A stretch of 13,452 nucleotides of DNA from positions 1 through 13,452 of the forward strand of contig CAKVEW010000058.1 of NCBI GenBank assembly GCA_934746015.1. The letters run 5' to 3'. The notes beneath the pieces are model-generated. The model had not been told where the DNA came from, ran no database searches, and saw only the letters and a list, made by a program, of their open reading frames with translations. The DNA is from an uncultured Clostridium sp. GTDB taxonomy: Bacteria; Bacillota; Clostridia; Clostridiales; Clostridiaceae. Positions 1 through 7,265 of this stretch are shown piece by piece. A program made the position numbers and the translations under genes. Within the stretch, counting starts at the first letter, position 1. Every line of letters starts with the position of its first letter.

Positions 1-294
1 CAAACTTATATAATTTTCAAAGAACGAGAAATTCTATGATTCATTAAGCTATTTTTTCATAACAGCTTAACAGATTCATATTTTATTAGTTTTATTCTAA
101 TATTGTTAAAATCAACTAGTAATTATATTGTTAAAGTTAATTTTACCATTGATGTAAAAATAATTCTATTAGAAATGAAAAACCTATGGAATAGAATTAT
201 ATTTAGTAAATCTATTCCATAGGAAACATTAGATATATTATTCAATTATAGTAATTTATATTACATAAATTACAAATAACAATTAAATATATAA
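1..294. other. AT-rich non-coding stretch downstream of uraA
   Basis: I find no convincing gene on either strand here. It contains the uraA terminator (separate entry), an 11-bp direct repeat ATATTGTTAAA at 100-110 and 125-135, and a 7-bp inverted repeat TTAAGCT/AGCTTAA at 44-50 and 64-70. That inverted repeat has no T-tract after it on either strand, so it is not an obvious terminator. The repeats may be chance in such AT-rich DNA. Confidence 0.5.
177..223 (-). terminator. Rho-independent terminator of uraA
   Basis: A perfect 13-bp inverted repeat (CCTATGGAATAGA at 183-195, TCTATTCCATAGG at 211-223) encloses a 15-nt loop. Read on the minus strand the stem is followed by TTTTTC, the expected U-tract. 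It lies about 70 nt after the uraA stop codon and nothing else nearby needs it, so it should end the uraA transcript. Confidence 0.9.
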
Positions 295-1584
295 TTAAGC
301 TTCTTCATTCATAAGTCCAAGCTTATCAAATATTAAAAATGCTAAGTTTAAAGTGATTCCAACTACAGCTGCAAGTCCCATTCCTTTTAACTCTACAACA
401 CCTATACTTAGTTTAATTCCACTTAAACCAACCATAAATATTACTGATGTAAGAATTAAGTTTCTTGATTTAGAATAATCTACTTTTTCTTCTATAAAGG
501 TTCTAAGTCCTGATGTTGCAATAGTACCAAATAGTAATAAGCTAACTCCTCCTACTACTGGAGTTGGTATTGTGCTTATTAATGCTGAAAGCTTACCAGA
601 GAATCCAAGGACTATTGAAATTAAACCTGCACCACATATTACATATACACTATATACTTTAGTTAATGCCATAACACCTATATTTTCACCATATGTAGTA
701 GTTGGTACTGAACCAAAGAAACCTGAAATCATAGTTGATAATCCATCACCTAGAAGTGATTTATGAAGTCCTGGGTCCTTAGTTAAATCTTTACCAACTA
801 TACTGCTAGTAACCTTTAAATGCCCAATGTGTTCAGCTAATACAACAAATGTAGCTGGAAGTATAGTTAATATTGGAGTCATTTCAAATTTAGCTAAATG
901 TATTTGTGGAGTTGTAAAGAATGATGCATTACTTACAGCAGTAAAATCTACAAGCCCTACAAAATAAGCTGTTATGTAACCAACAACAACTCCTATTAAT
1001 ATAGGAATTACCTTTAAGAATCCTCTAAGCAATACATTACATAATATAACTGTAGCAAGAGTAACCATTGATACTATTACCCAAGTTGTATTTAATTCTG
1101 GTGAATTTGTGCCTCCAACTGGAAAACCAGCCATATCAGCTGCATTTGATGCAAGTTCTAAACCTATTATAGTTACTATTGCTCCCATTGCTGCTGGTGG
1201 AAATAATTTGTTAATCCAGCCAGTTCCTGTATAACCTACAATAATTGCCATAATTGAAAAAACAAGACCTGAAATTACAAAGCCACCTTGTACGCTTTGG
1301 AAACTATATCCTTCACTAAATAATAGGAATGTTGGTGCTAGAAAAGCAAAACTTGATCCTAAATAAGCTGGTATACCTTTTTTTGTGATAAAGGCATAAA
1401 GTAATGTTCCTACTCCATTAAAGAATAGTACTGTTGTTGGATCGATATTAAATAAGATAGGAACTAAGATAGATGCTCCAAACATTGCAAATAGATGTTG
1501 AATGCTTAATGGGATAGCCCTCTTTAGTGGAACTTTCTCGTTGACGTCCACCATTGCCACTTCTTTTTCTGATGTTTTTTTCAT
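295..1584 (-). CDS. uraA: Uracil permease (UraA/PyrP type, NCS2 family)
   Basis: A proton-coupled uracil importer of the cytoplasmic membrane, feeding pyrimidine salvage. At 429 residues it has the usual length of UraA/PyrP proteins and about 14 hydrophobic segments. Family signatures are visible: QHLFAMFGASILVPILF in the first segment (about 29-45), AYLGSSFAFLAP (73-84), the substrate-binding LAEHIGHL with Glu251 and His255, and TTTYGENIG with Glu300. These correspond to the key residues of the crystallised E. coli UraA. Translation starts at the ATG at 1584, 8 nt after an AAGGGGG SD site; no better upstream start exists. It is a single-gene unit with its own promoter (1639-1667), a PyrR-like hairpin next to the SD site (1601-1618) and a terminator (177-223). 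A xanthine or other nucleobase permease of the same family is the main alternative, but the residues and the regulatory site both favour uracil. Confidence 0.94.
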   Translation of the reverse strand: MKKTSEKEVAMVDVNEKVPLKRAIPLSIQHLFAMFGASILVPILFNIDPTTVLFFNGVGTLLYAFITKKGIPAYLGSSFAFLAPTFLLFSEGYSFQSVQGGFVISGLVFSIMAIIVGYTGTGWINKLFPPAAMGAIVTIIGLELASNAADMAGFPVGGTNSPELNTTWVIVSMVTLATVILCNVLLRGFLKVIPILIGVVVGYITAYFVGLVDFTAVSNASFFTTPQIHLAKFEMTPILTILPATFVVLAEHIGHLKVTSSIVGKDLTKDPGLHKSLLGDGLSTMISGFFGSVPTTTYGENIGVMALTKVYSVYVICGAGLISIVLGFSGKLSALISTIPTPVVGGVSLLLFGTIATSGLRTFIEEKVDYSKSRNLILTSVIFMVGLSGIKLSIGVVELKGMGLAAVVGITLNLAFLIFDKLGLMNEEA

Positions 1585-1591
1585 AATATTA

Positions 1592-1618
1592 TCCCCCTTC
1601 TTAGTTTCTCTGAACTAA
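1592..1618 (-). promoter_or_regulatory. Putative PyrR-binding hairpin abutting the uraA SD site
   Basis: In the uraA leader, TTAGTT (complement of 1613-1618), loop CAGAGA (1607-1612) and AACTAA (1601-1606) form a 6-bp hairpin directly before the SD AAGGGGG (about 1592-1598). The Bacillus PyrR-binding consensus is ARUCCNGNGAGGYU; here it reads AGUUCAGAGAAACU. The loop CNGNGA is fully matched, and the differences fall in paired stem positions and preserve pairing. Known biology: PyrR with UMP binds such hairpins. The position suggests repression of translation initiation rather than attenuation, because no antiterminator/terminator pair is visible between promoter and start. The PyrR identity is inferred from sequence only. 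Confidence 0.68.
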
Positions 1619-1638
1619 ATTAAAAGTATTTCTTATGA

Positions 1639-1667
1639 AATATAACACTATTTAAAAGAAAATACAA
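1639..1667 (-). promoter_or_regulatory. Sigma-A type promoter of uraA
   Basis: On the minus strand, -35 TTGTAT (1662-1667) is followed by an exact 17-nt spacer and -10 TATATT (1639-1644). This puts the transcript start near 1632 and gives a leader of about 48 nt that contains the PyrR-like hairpin and the SD site. Confidence 0.7.
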
Positions 1668-1734
1668 TGTTTTTTACTAATTTGTTTATAGAATATTATG
1701 GAACTTACTCATCAATACAAACACAAAGTCTATT

Positions 1735-2238
1735 TTATATATATTTTTTAAATGCTTTTCCCTGCTTCATAGCTTTTATATAACTTATAATAATATTATA
1801 AACTTCTTCCTTTTTAATTTTCATATATTTCATATTTCCGTTTAATAAATAGTAAAGCAAATTTAAATCTAATAAAGTTGATGATTTTAATAACTCATCT
1901 TTGCTTTTATTTAGAATAAACTTCACTACATCTGTCTTCGTATTAAGATTATTGTATTTTAATTTTATTCCATTAATTTTATTGAAATCTTTGTTTTCTA
2001 ATAACTTTATAACATCTAAAAAAGATTTTTTATTAGTATTCTTACTATCCTTATATTCTTTAATATCTAATTTTAACCTCATATCCTCTAAAGAAATATC
2101 ACTATATAAACTAATATAATTAATAATCTTATCAATATCTTTTAATTGAGAATTAAGATTTTTACATTTGATAACTTTTAATATTCCACAATATTTAGTC
2201 ATTATATTAATAATATCTTTAACATATATGTTTTCCAT
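1735..2238 (-). CDS. Hypothetical basic protein, partner of ParA-like ATPase
   Basis: I do not recognise this 167-residue, lysine- and asparagine-rich protein. It has no signal peptide or membrane segment, and predicted helices separated by charged stretches. It starts 13 nt after the stop codon of the ParA-like gene, and its SD (GAGAGG) overlaps that gene's end, so the two are cotranscribed and probably translationally coupled. In plasmid partition operons the gene after parA usually encodes the DNA-binding centromere protein or an adaptor; size and basic charge would fit, but there is no recognisable HTH, ribbon-helix-helix or ParB motif. No terminator is visible between its stop and the uraA promoter, so transcripts could run on towards uraA. 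Confidence 0.7.
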   Translation of the reverse strand: MENIYVKDIINIMTKYCGILKVIKCKNLNSQLKDIDKIINYISLYSDISLEDMRLKLDIKEYKDSKNTNKKSFLDVIKLLENKDFNKINGIKLKYNNLNTKTDVVKFILNKSKDELLKSSTLLDLNLLYYLLNGNMKYMKIKKEEVYNIIISYIKAMKQGKAFKKYI

Positions 2239-2251
2239 AATTACCTCTCAA

Positions 2252-3148
2252 TTACTCTATTAAATCAATTATTTCATTAGTTAAATTTTCATATTCATCA
2301 ACAATAATTCCTTCTGCTGTATTTCTAGCAATATCTTCATAATTTTTTATAATAGAATTAAACAAATAAGGACCTTTACCCTTTAACTTTAAAACAGTAT
2401 CTACAGATGAGTTATCTAACATAGCATTTAATTCATTTAATACATTATTATTATTAACAGATCCCTTTTTTAATGTTTGAAATATTCCTAAAAACTTTGA
2501 TCTTTCTCCAAATAATAATTTAGCAATATCAGCATTTTCATGGTCTTCACAATATTTCTTATATATTTTTTCTACTGTCTTAATATAATGGGCTACTCCT
2601 CTTATACTTATAGCTTGTACAATTGTTGGAATTATAAAGTAGTCTGAAAGCAAAAATGCTCCTTGAGTTATAACATTATTACTTGGAGGACAATCAAACA
2701 AAATATAGTCATAAATATCATTTAATCCTTGTTTTTGTGTAAACTGTTGTAATATAGTTAAGTCCTCTAAACTATCTTTCATTTTCATTGCTATCTCATC
2801 TAATCCTCCTCCATCATAAAAGATATTAGATGGAATATAATCTAGATAAATATTTAATTTTACTGGAATTCTTTTTATTAGAATATCATTATTAAAATTA
2901 AAATCTATATGAGGATATTCTTTAGCTTTTATCCATATATCATATATATAATTTAAAGACTCATTAGATCTAAGCTCATCTAAAGTATTTTGTTTTCCAA
3001 TACAAATCTCACTTAATGAACATTGTGGATCTAAGTCAATAAGTAGTACTTTTTTATCTTTATTAACAATATGCATGCCAATTTGATATATACTAGTTGT
3101 CTTTCCAACTCCCCCTTTATAGTTTCCAACAAATATTTTCTTAGCCAT
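2252..3148 (-). CDS. ParA/Soj-family P-loop ATPase
   Basis: A deviant Walker A ATPase of the ParA/MinD superfamily, the ATP-driven motor that positions plasmids, chromosome origins or protein cargo on the nucleoid. At 298 residues, the N-terminal motif KGGVGKTT (11-18, with the signature Lys11 and catalytic Lys16) is followed by LLIDLDPQCS (35-44, Walker A') and FDCPPS (151-156, Walker B). The start ATG at 3148 follows an AGGAG SD at good spacing. It heads a two-gene operon with the 167-residue protein and diverges from a phage-type antirepressor. It is not the chromosomal Soj, which would sit beside spo0J near the origin; the partner here is not a ParB. It is therefore more likely a plasmid- or phage-derived partition ATPase, or one recruited to another positioning job. 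Confidence 0.88.
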   Translation of the reverse strand: MAKKIFVGNYKGGVGKTTSIYQIGMHIVNKDKKVLLIDLDPQCSLSEICIGKQNTLDELRSNESLNYIYDIWIKAKEYPHIDFNFNNDILIKRIPVKLNIYLDYIPSNIFYDGGGLDEIAMKMKDSLEDLTILQQFTQKQGLNDIYDYILFDCPPSNNVITQGAFLLSDYFIIPTIVQAISIRGVAHYIKTVEKIYKKYCEDHENADIAKLLFGERSKFLGIFQTLKKGSVNNNNVLNELNAMLDNSSVDTVLKLKGKGPYLFNSIIKNYEDIARNTAEGIIVDEYENLTNEIIDLIE

Positions 3149-3253
3149 TATAAACTCCTTAAACTTATTTATACCATTATATATATTTAATTTTAATTAT
3201 TTTTATTCTATTTTTAAAATTTACTAACTACTAGCGTATATAAAAGGTAGAAG

Positions 3254-3286
3254 GATATTTTATAAATATTAAGGCATTAAAATATC
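3254..3286. promoter_or_regulatory. 9-bp inverted repeat in bro/parA intergenic region
   Basis: GATATTTTA (3254-3262) and TAAAATATC (3278-3286) form a perfect dyad with a 15-nt spacer, 30 nt before the BRO start codon. It could be an operator for autoregulation or an mRNA hairpin. The composition is so AT-rich that chance cannot be excluded. The bro SD (GGAGG, 3305-3309) lies just downstream. No convincing -35/-10 pair was found for bro; a -10-like TATAAT precedes parA on the minus strand. Confidence 0.35.
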
Positions 3287-3316
3287 TAAATATAAAAGTA
3301 ATATGGAGGATTAAAA

Positions 3317-3943
3317 ATGGAAAACTTATTGATTTTTAAAAATGAAACCTTTGGTGAAATAAAGATACTGATTCTAAATGGTGTTGAATATTTTCAAGGA
3401 AAACCATGTGCTTTAATTTTAGGATATTCAGATCCTGTTAAGGCAATTAAGAATCATACTAATAACTACTTTAAACATAAGTTAGAAACTTCTGGAGGTA
3501 TTAAAGAGGCATTCTTTTTACCAGAAGTTGATTTATATAAGCTTATAGTAAATTCAAAGTTACCTTATGCAGATAAATTTGAAAGATGGATATTTGAAGA
3601 TATACTTCCATCTATAAGGAATAACAATAAAGCCAAAGTCATAGAAGAGGAAGTTAAAAATGATAATTTACTTATTCCAATAACACTTATATCAAAGGAT
3701 TATGGAATGTCTGGATTAAAGATGAATAAGCTACTTAATGCCCTAAAAGTTCAATATAGATTAGGTAATAAGTGGGTATTATATCAAGATTATGCTAAAG
3801 AAGGATATACTCATTCTAAGACTATTAATACTGCCAGCGGAAAAGCTGTAGTTGTAACCTATTGGACAGATAAAGGTCGAGAATTTATATATAAAATTTT
3901 AAAGGAAAAATTAGATATTATTCCTATTATAGAAACTAAGTAA
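3317..3943 (+). CDS. Phage-type antirepressor, BRO-N plus KilAC-like domains
   Basis: A 208-residue DNA-binding protein of the BRO/antirepressor family common in Firmicute prophages. Residues about 5-102 fit BRO-N: an early GVEYFQGKPCALILGYSDPVKAI stretch (given here in pieces: GVEYFQGKP, then ALILGYSDPVKAI), then LPEVDLYKLIVNSKLP and FERWIFEDILPSIR. Residues about 117-200 fit the KilAC-type C-terminal domain (LIPITLISKDYGMS, KMNKLLNAL, then WTDKGREFIYKIL near the end). The ATG follows GGAGG by 8 nt. It is the only plus-strand gene in the window, divergent from parA and closed by a bidirectional terminator. No other phage gene is present, so this is a stand-alone remnant or part of a small element with the ParA pair. 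Confidence 0.88.
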   Translation: MENLLIFKNETFGEIKILILNGVEYFQGKPCALILGYSDPVKAIKNHTNNYFKHKLETSGGIKEAFFLPEVDLYKLIVNSKLPYADKFERWIFEDILPSIRNNNKAKVIEEEVKNDNLLIPITLISKDYGMSGLKMNKLLNALKVQYRLGNKWVLYQDYAKEGYTHSKTINTASGKAVVVTYWTDKGREFIYKILKEKLDIIPIIETK

Positions 3944-3945
3944 AT

Positions 3946-3990
3946 AAGCTATATCAGATTGATGTTAAATCATTCTGATATAGCTTTTAT
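3946..3990. terminator. Bidirectional terminator between bro and DUF434 gene
   Basis: AAGCTATATCAGA (3946-3958) and TCTGATATAGCTT (3974-3986) form a perfect 13-bp stem with a 15-nt loop, starting 2 nt after the bro stop codon. TTATATTTAT follows on the plus strand. It also lies just beyond the end of the convergent DUF434 gene, where the following run on the minus strand is less T-rich. It is one of three related hairpins (see 5741 and 7309). Confidence 0.85.
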
Positions 3991-3995
3991 ATTTA

Positions 3996-4715
3996 TCATT
4001 TATTTAATTTACTAAAATCTATATAATTATTATTTGATATCTTCTTATCTATAATATATTTATTTAAGTTAATCCAACTAATACAATTATCAAGAATTAT
4101 TGCATCACTAGACACTACATTTTCCTTAGATTTTAAAACACTATCTACATTATCGATATTTTCTACTTCTATTTGAAGAGCTGTAACTTCAAGAATATCT
4201 AAAATCTTCATTTTTAACCTACCAGAATTTGAAACTGGCTTATCTAAATAGAATATAGCTTTAGGTATATTATTTTCTAAAAGGAATTCACCAATTAACT
4301 TAATAGCTACTTCTGTTTTGTCTATAACTGAATAAGTACCTCTTAGTCCAGCTAAATCCCTAATAGTTCCATCCATAGATTTAATTATTAAGGAATTAGA
4401 TAAAGCAACTTCTAAAGTTATTATGGTGTTAAATCCATCTATATAAACTACTTGAATACTTGAATTATCAATAATTTCTTTAGATTTTCTTTTTATAATA
4501 TCATCATATTTAGAAACTCCTCTTACTAAAGCAAGCCTTTGTCTTTCAGATAAAAGATAATGATTTCCAATAAAGGTTGATGCAGCCTTGATTTTATATC
4601 CTCTATTTAAAAGATAGACTAAGTCTTCTGATGATTTATATAATTTATTTAAGTTATCACCTTTAAATTCTTTTTCATCTGTTGGAATATATCCTCTTCT
4701 TGTAATTTTACTCAT
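3996..4715 (-). CDS. DUF434 domain-containing protein (DUF434 + DUF5616)
   Basis: A 239-residue soluble protein that fits the DUF434 family found in clostridia and archaea; the function is not established. Residues about 20-75 match the DUF434 region, including STFIGNHYLLSERQRLALVRG. Residues about 85-225 match the second domain usually called DUF5616, with YIDGFNTIITLE (91-102), DGTIRDLAGLRG (115-126), a central YLDKPVSNSGRLK (156-168) and a late SSDAIILD (202-209). The spaced acidic residues (Asp93, Asp115, Asp120, Asp158, Asp204, Asp209) and the DGFN motif recall PIN/NYN-like nuclease folds; that is my inference. The ATG at 4715 follows an AAGGA SD site. It is monocistronic, convergent with bro, with 109 nt between its start and the ferritin stop. 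Confidence 0.8.
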   Translation of the reverse strand: MSKITRRGYIPTDEKEFKGDNLNKLYKSSEDLVYLLNRGYKIKAASTFIGNHYLLSERQRLALVRGVSKYDDIIKRKSKEIIDNSSIQVVYIDGFNTIITLEVALSNSLIIKSMDGTIRDLAGLRGTYSVIDKTEVAIKLIGEFLLENNIPKAIFYLDKPVSNSGRLKMKILDILEVTALQIEVENIDNVDSVLKSKENVVSSDAIILDNCISWINLNKYIIDKKISNNNYIDFSKLNK

Positions 4716-4788
4716 AATAAATCCTTTATTATATCTAATTTATTTATATGTTAGTATTTCTAAAATTAATAAAATAATGTATTTAAAT

Positions 4789-4816
4789 GCAAAAAAGAAG
4801 CCCTTATAGGACTTCT
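4789..4816 (-). terminator. Rho-independent terminator of ferritin gene
   Basis: On the minus strand an 8-bp stem AGAAGTCC / GGGCTTCT (one G-U pair) with loop TATAA is followed by TTTTTTGC, 9 nt after the ferritin stop codon. Confidence 0.9.
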
Positions 4817-4824
4817 CTATGTAG

Positions 4825-5340
4825 TTAATTATTTGTATTTGTAATTGGAGTATAAACCCTTGTAGCTAACTCATCATCCATTAAATAAAGTCCTGCTGGA
4901 TTATCCTCTATTCTTCTTAGCCTCTTTACTAATAAATTAAAATTATTTTCTTCTTCAACTTGCTCATCTATAAACCATTTTAATAAGCTTATAGTAGCAT
5001 GTTCTCTTTGTTCATATGCAATATCTGTTAATGCATATATTTTTTTAGTAACTATTTGTTCATGAGCATAAGCTTTTTCAAAAGCATCAATTACTCCACT
5101 AAAATCTGCTTTAGGTTTATTTACTTGCTCTAATATAACTGCACCATTTTTTTGGTATACATAGTCATATAACTTCATTGCATGATCTAATTCTTCCTTT
5201 GCTTGAACTCTAAAGAAATTTGCAAAGCCCTTTAAGTCTACAGATTCATAATACCCGGCCATAGCAAGATATATGTATGAAGAATAGAATTCAAAATTAA
5301 TTTGATCATTTAAACCTTCTAATAATTCTTTACTTAACAT
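4825..5340 (-). CDS. ftnA: Bacterial non-haem ferritin (FtnA type)
   Basis: An iron-storage protein forming a 24-subunit shell that oxidises Fe(II) and stores the mineral, and protects against iron-driven oxidative damage. At 171 residues it has the family length. Ferroxidase ligands are all in place with classical numbering: Glu17, Glu50 and His53 in EELDH, Glu94, Gln127 and third-site Glu130 in DEQVEEENN. There is no haem-ligand methionine pattern of bacterioferritin and no Dps-like short form. The ATG at 5340 follows GGAGGGG by 9 nt. It is monocistronic with its own terminator. TATAAT- and TATAAA-like elements lie within 70 nt upstream, one with a TTGTAA -35 at 16 nt spacing. No clear Fur or PerR box was found. 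Confidence 0.95.
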   Translation of the reverse strand: MLSKELLEGLNDQINFEFYSSYIYLAMAGYYESVDLKGFANFFRVQAKEELDHAMKLYDYVYQKNGAVILEQVNKPKADFSGVIDAFEKAYAHEQIVTKKIYALTDIAYEQREHATISLLKWFIDEQVEEENNFNLLVKRLRRIEDNPAGLYLMDDELATRVYTPITNTNN

Positions 5341-5740
5341 AAAATATGTCCCCTCCTCTGTATAAATTATATTTCACTTATATTTTATACCTTTTTTTAT
5401 ACCTTTTACAATATTATGTTAATATAATTAATCTTTTCTTGTATTTTCAACAAAAATAATGTATTAAGAATAATAAGATTCTTCCTCTCTCTTTTTATGT
5501 CTCCAATAGAAAAAGTATCCAGATACAAAAATCCATCCAAGTATACGATCATTAAAAATTGTTAAAAACACCGTAAGAGCAATAATTAATAATTAACTAT
5601 TTTGACTATAAAAAGAATTCCTCTATACATATAATTATACCATTTTTTTATTATTGAATTATTGAGATATTGAAATATTTGTTTATATTTATTACATTAT
5701 ATTCTCAAAAGTAAAAAAGAATAAATATAATTTAGAAATA
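5341..5740. other. AT-rich spacer upstream of ferritin, with one small ORF-like stretch
   Basis: About 400 nt lie between the ferritin start and the transporter terminator. The first 90 nt hold the ferritin leader and promoter-like elements, including a repeated AAAGGTATAAAA. The middle holds the minus-strand peptide-like stretch listed separately (5464-5571). The remainder (about 5600-5740) shows only AT-rich sequence with no repeat or RNA gene that I can support. Confidence 0.5.
5464..5571 (-). pseudogene. Possible small membrane peptide or gene remnant
   Basis: A minus-strand frame starting with GTG at 5571 encodes 35 residues: a hydrophobic stretch containing ILGWIFVSGYFFYW, then the charged tail RHKKREEESYYS and a stop. 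The hydrophobic-then-charged composition looks like a real single-span membrane peptide or the end of a lost membrane protein. Against a live gene: no SD precedes the GTG, and the frame is closed by a stop eight codons further upstream with no ATG. I do not recognise it. Confidence 0.3.
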
Positions 5741-5780
5741 GAAAAGTTGTATCAAATCTGAATTTAAATATGATACAACT
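5741..5780 (-). terminator. Terminator of the 5791-7188 transporter
   Basis: AGTTGTATCA (5745-5754) and TGATACAACT (5771-5780) form a perfect 10-bp stem with a 16-nt loop. On the minus strand the stem is followed by TTTTCTATTT. It lies 11 nt after the transporter stop. Sequence is shared with the hairpin at 7309-7350. Confidence 0.85.
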
Positions 5781-5790
5781 CTTTATCAGT

Positions 5791-7188
5791 CTAAATTAAA
5801 AATATAGCTACTAAAGTAGTAACAACTAGTCCAATCATAACTGGTTCGAAATTTTTCTTAGTAAGTTCAAAAGGATCTATGCCACATATTGCAGCCACTG
5901 GAATTACAGCCCAAGGAACTAAAGTTCCTCCACCAACCCATATTCCTGCTAGTTGTCCTAGTGCTGTAAGGGTTGCTATTCCACCACCTAGAGCAGTTGA
6001 AAATATTTGTGCAACAGATCCAACTAGTGATATTCCTGAAAAGCCAGAACCATCTAATCCTGTAATAGCGCCCACTATAGTAAGTGTACTTGCTGATATA
6101 GCTGAATTTAAAGGTACTATATTAGCAATGGCAAGACCTAAATCATTTACAATTCCATGTGAAGTTTCTGGAAGTATATTAGTAAAGATTTCATTAAAAG
6201 CTGAATCACCTAAATAGAAAAAAGCAGCAACTGGTATAACAATACCAAATATTTTAAATCCAAATTGCAAACCCTTTACAAGGTCATCTGTTATTTTTTC
6301 AAGAGATTGCTTTTTATATGATATTACAGATATTAAGCATAATATAAATACTGCAGTACCTCCAATAAGAGCTGTTGCATCTCCACCTTGAAGATTTGCC
6401 ATAAACATTATAACTATATCTAAAGTAAAGAGTACTAAAATCAATAAAGCTAAAGCTCTTCTTAACTTTTTTGAGGAAATTAGCATTTTCTTTTCTGTAT
6501 TACTTTCTTCACCATCAATATTATATTCAGTAGGTATTGTCCCTGATTTAATATCCTTTCTAAGAAAATAAAATCCAGCAATAGTAGTTACAACTCCCAT
6601 AGTTATTGTAAGAGGAATACTAGCAGAAACTACACTAGATACAGGTATTCCTGCTGCATCAGCTGTAAGCTTTGGTGCTGCTTGAATAATATAATCACTT
6701 GATAAAGCAATTCCATGTCCAAATAAATTCATAGCCATAGCTACTCCTATAGCTGGAAGCCCTGCTTTCTTAGCTAAAGGTAAAAATAAAGCACCTACAA
6801 GTGCTACTGCTGGTGATGGCCAGAAAAACCAAGACAAAATCATCATAACTATACCAATTACCCAATAAGCAATCCAATAGTTTTTAATTACTCCCTTAAA
6901 AGGAGAAATTATTTCATCATTTATACCAGAATCAACTAAAATACTACTCATAGCAGTTATTACTGAAATAATAAATATAGTTGGCATTAGCTCCTTTGTT
7001 GCATAAACAAAGCTATTGAAAATTCCCATGGCTGCCTTATAAATTGAATCTGTTCCAATTAGCCCTAAAATGAATATACCCAATATACAAATTAAAGATA
7101 TGTCCTTTTTCTTTACCATAGCCACTATAATAATTATAATCAATATAAGATAAATGTAGTGTAGTGGTGTTAACGTTAAGTTTATCAT
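5791..7188 (-). CDS. Multispanning carboxylate/ion transporter, IT-superfamily-like
   Basis: A 465-residue integral membrane protein with about 12 hydrophobic segments in two halves joined by a charged loop (about 210-245, rich in K/E). The N-terminal half has FWPSPAVALVG (about 122-132) and NLFGHGIALSSDYIIQAAP (about 154-172); the C-terminal half has a glycine-rich region ending in WVGGGTLVPWAVIPVAAICGID (quoted in part: GGGTLVPWAVIPV). The layout resembles ion-transporter superfamily permeases such as CitMHS, GntP or Dcu types, so an organic-acid or cation/proton exchanger is likely; the substrate cannot be read from the sequence. The longest frame starts at GTG 7200, but that GTG lies in the SD itself (GTGGAG); the ATG at 7188 sits 6 nt after GGAG and is preferred. 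It is a single-gene unit between two terminators. Confidence 0.78.
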   Translation of the reverse strand: MINLTLTPLHYIYLILIIIIIVAMVKKKDISLICILGIFILGLIGTDSIYKAAMGIFNSFVYATKELMPTIFIISVITAMSSILVDSGINDEIISPFKGVIKNYWIAYWVIGIVMMILSWFFWPSPAVALVGALFLPLAKKAGLPAIGVAMAMNLFGHGIALSSDYIIQAAPKLTADAAGIPVSSVVSASIPLTITMGVVTTIAGFYFLRKDIKSGTIPTEYNIDGEESNTEKKMLISSKKLRRALALLILVLFTLDIVIMFMANLQGGDATALIGGTAVFILCLISVISYKKQSLEKITDDLVKGLQFGFKIFGIVIPVAAFFYLGDSAFNEIFTNILPETSHGIVNDLGLAIANIVPLNSAISASTLTIVGAITGLDGSGFSGISLVGSVAQIFSTALGGGIATLTALGQLAGIWVGGGTLVPWAVIPVAAICGIDPFELTKKNFEPVMIGLVVTTLVAIFLI

Positions 7189-7265
7189 GTATTTCTCCAC
7201 TCTATTAATTACTATAGTATAGATTATGAGAATTATGATCGCTTAGTTACAGATTATTCGTCAAC

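Noticed and set aside
572..766. Plus-strand ORF of 64 codons inside uraA
   Set aside because: It lies antisense to a clearly real permease, has no SD and no recognisable motif; a shadow of the uraA coding bias.
1901..2119. Plus-strand hydrophobic ORF of 72 codons
   Set aside because: Antisense to the lysine-rich 1735-2238 gene; hydrophobic F/L content is the expected complement of K/N codons.
5341..5400. PerR or Fur box upstream of ferritin
   Set aside because: A TATAAT/TTATA-like palindrome is present but does not match the Per-box or Fur-box consensus at enough positions; AT-rich promoter sequence explains it.
5879..6217. Plus-strand ORF of 112 codons
   Set aside because: Antisense to the transporter; proline/alanine-rich translation is the complement of glycine/alanine-rich membrane sequence, with no SD.
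7189..7200. GTG at 7200 as transporter start (and likewise GTG 8079, ATG 10326, GTG 13044)
   Set aside because: Each lies inside or upstream of the SD for a correctly spaced downstream ATG, so these longer starts are artefacts of choosing the longest frame.
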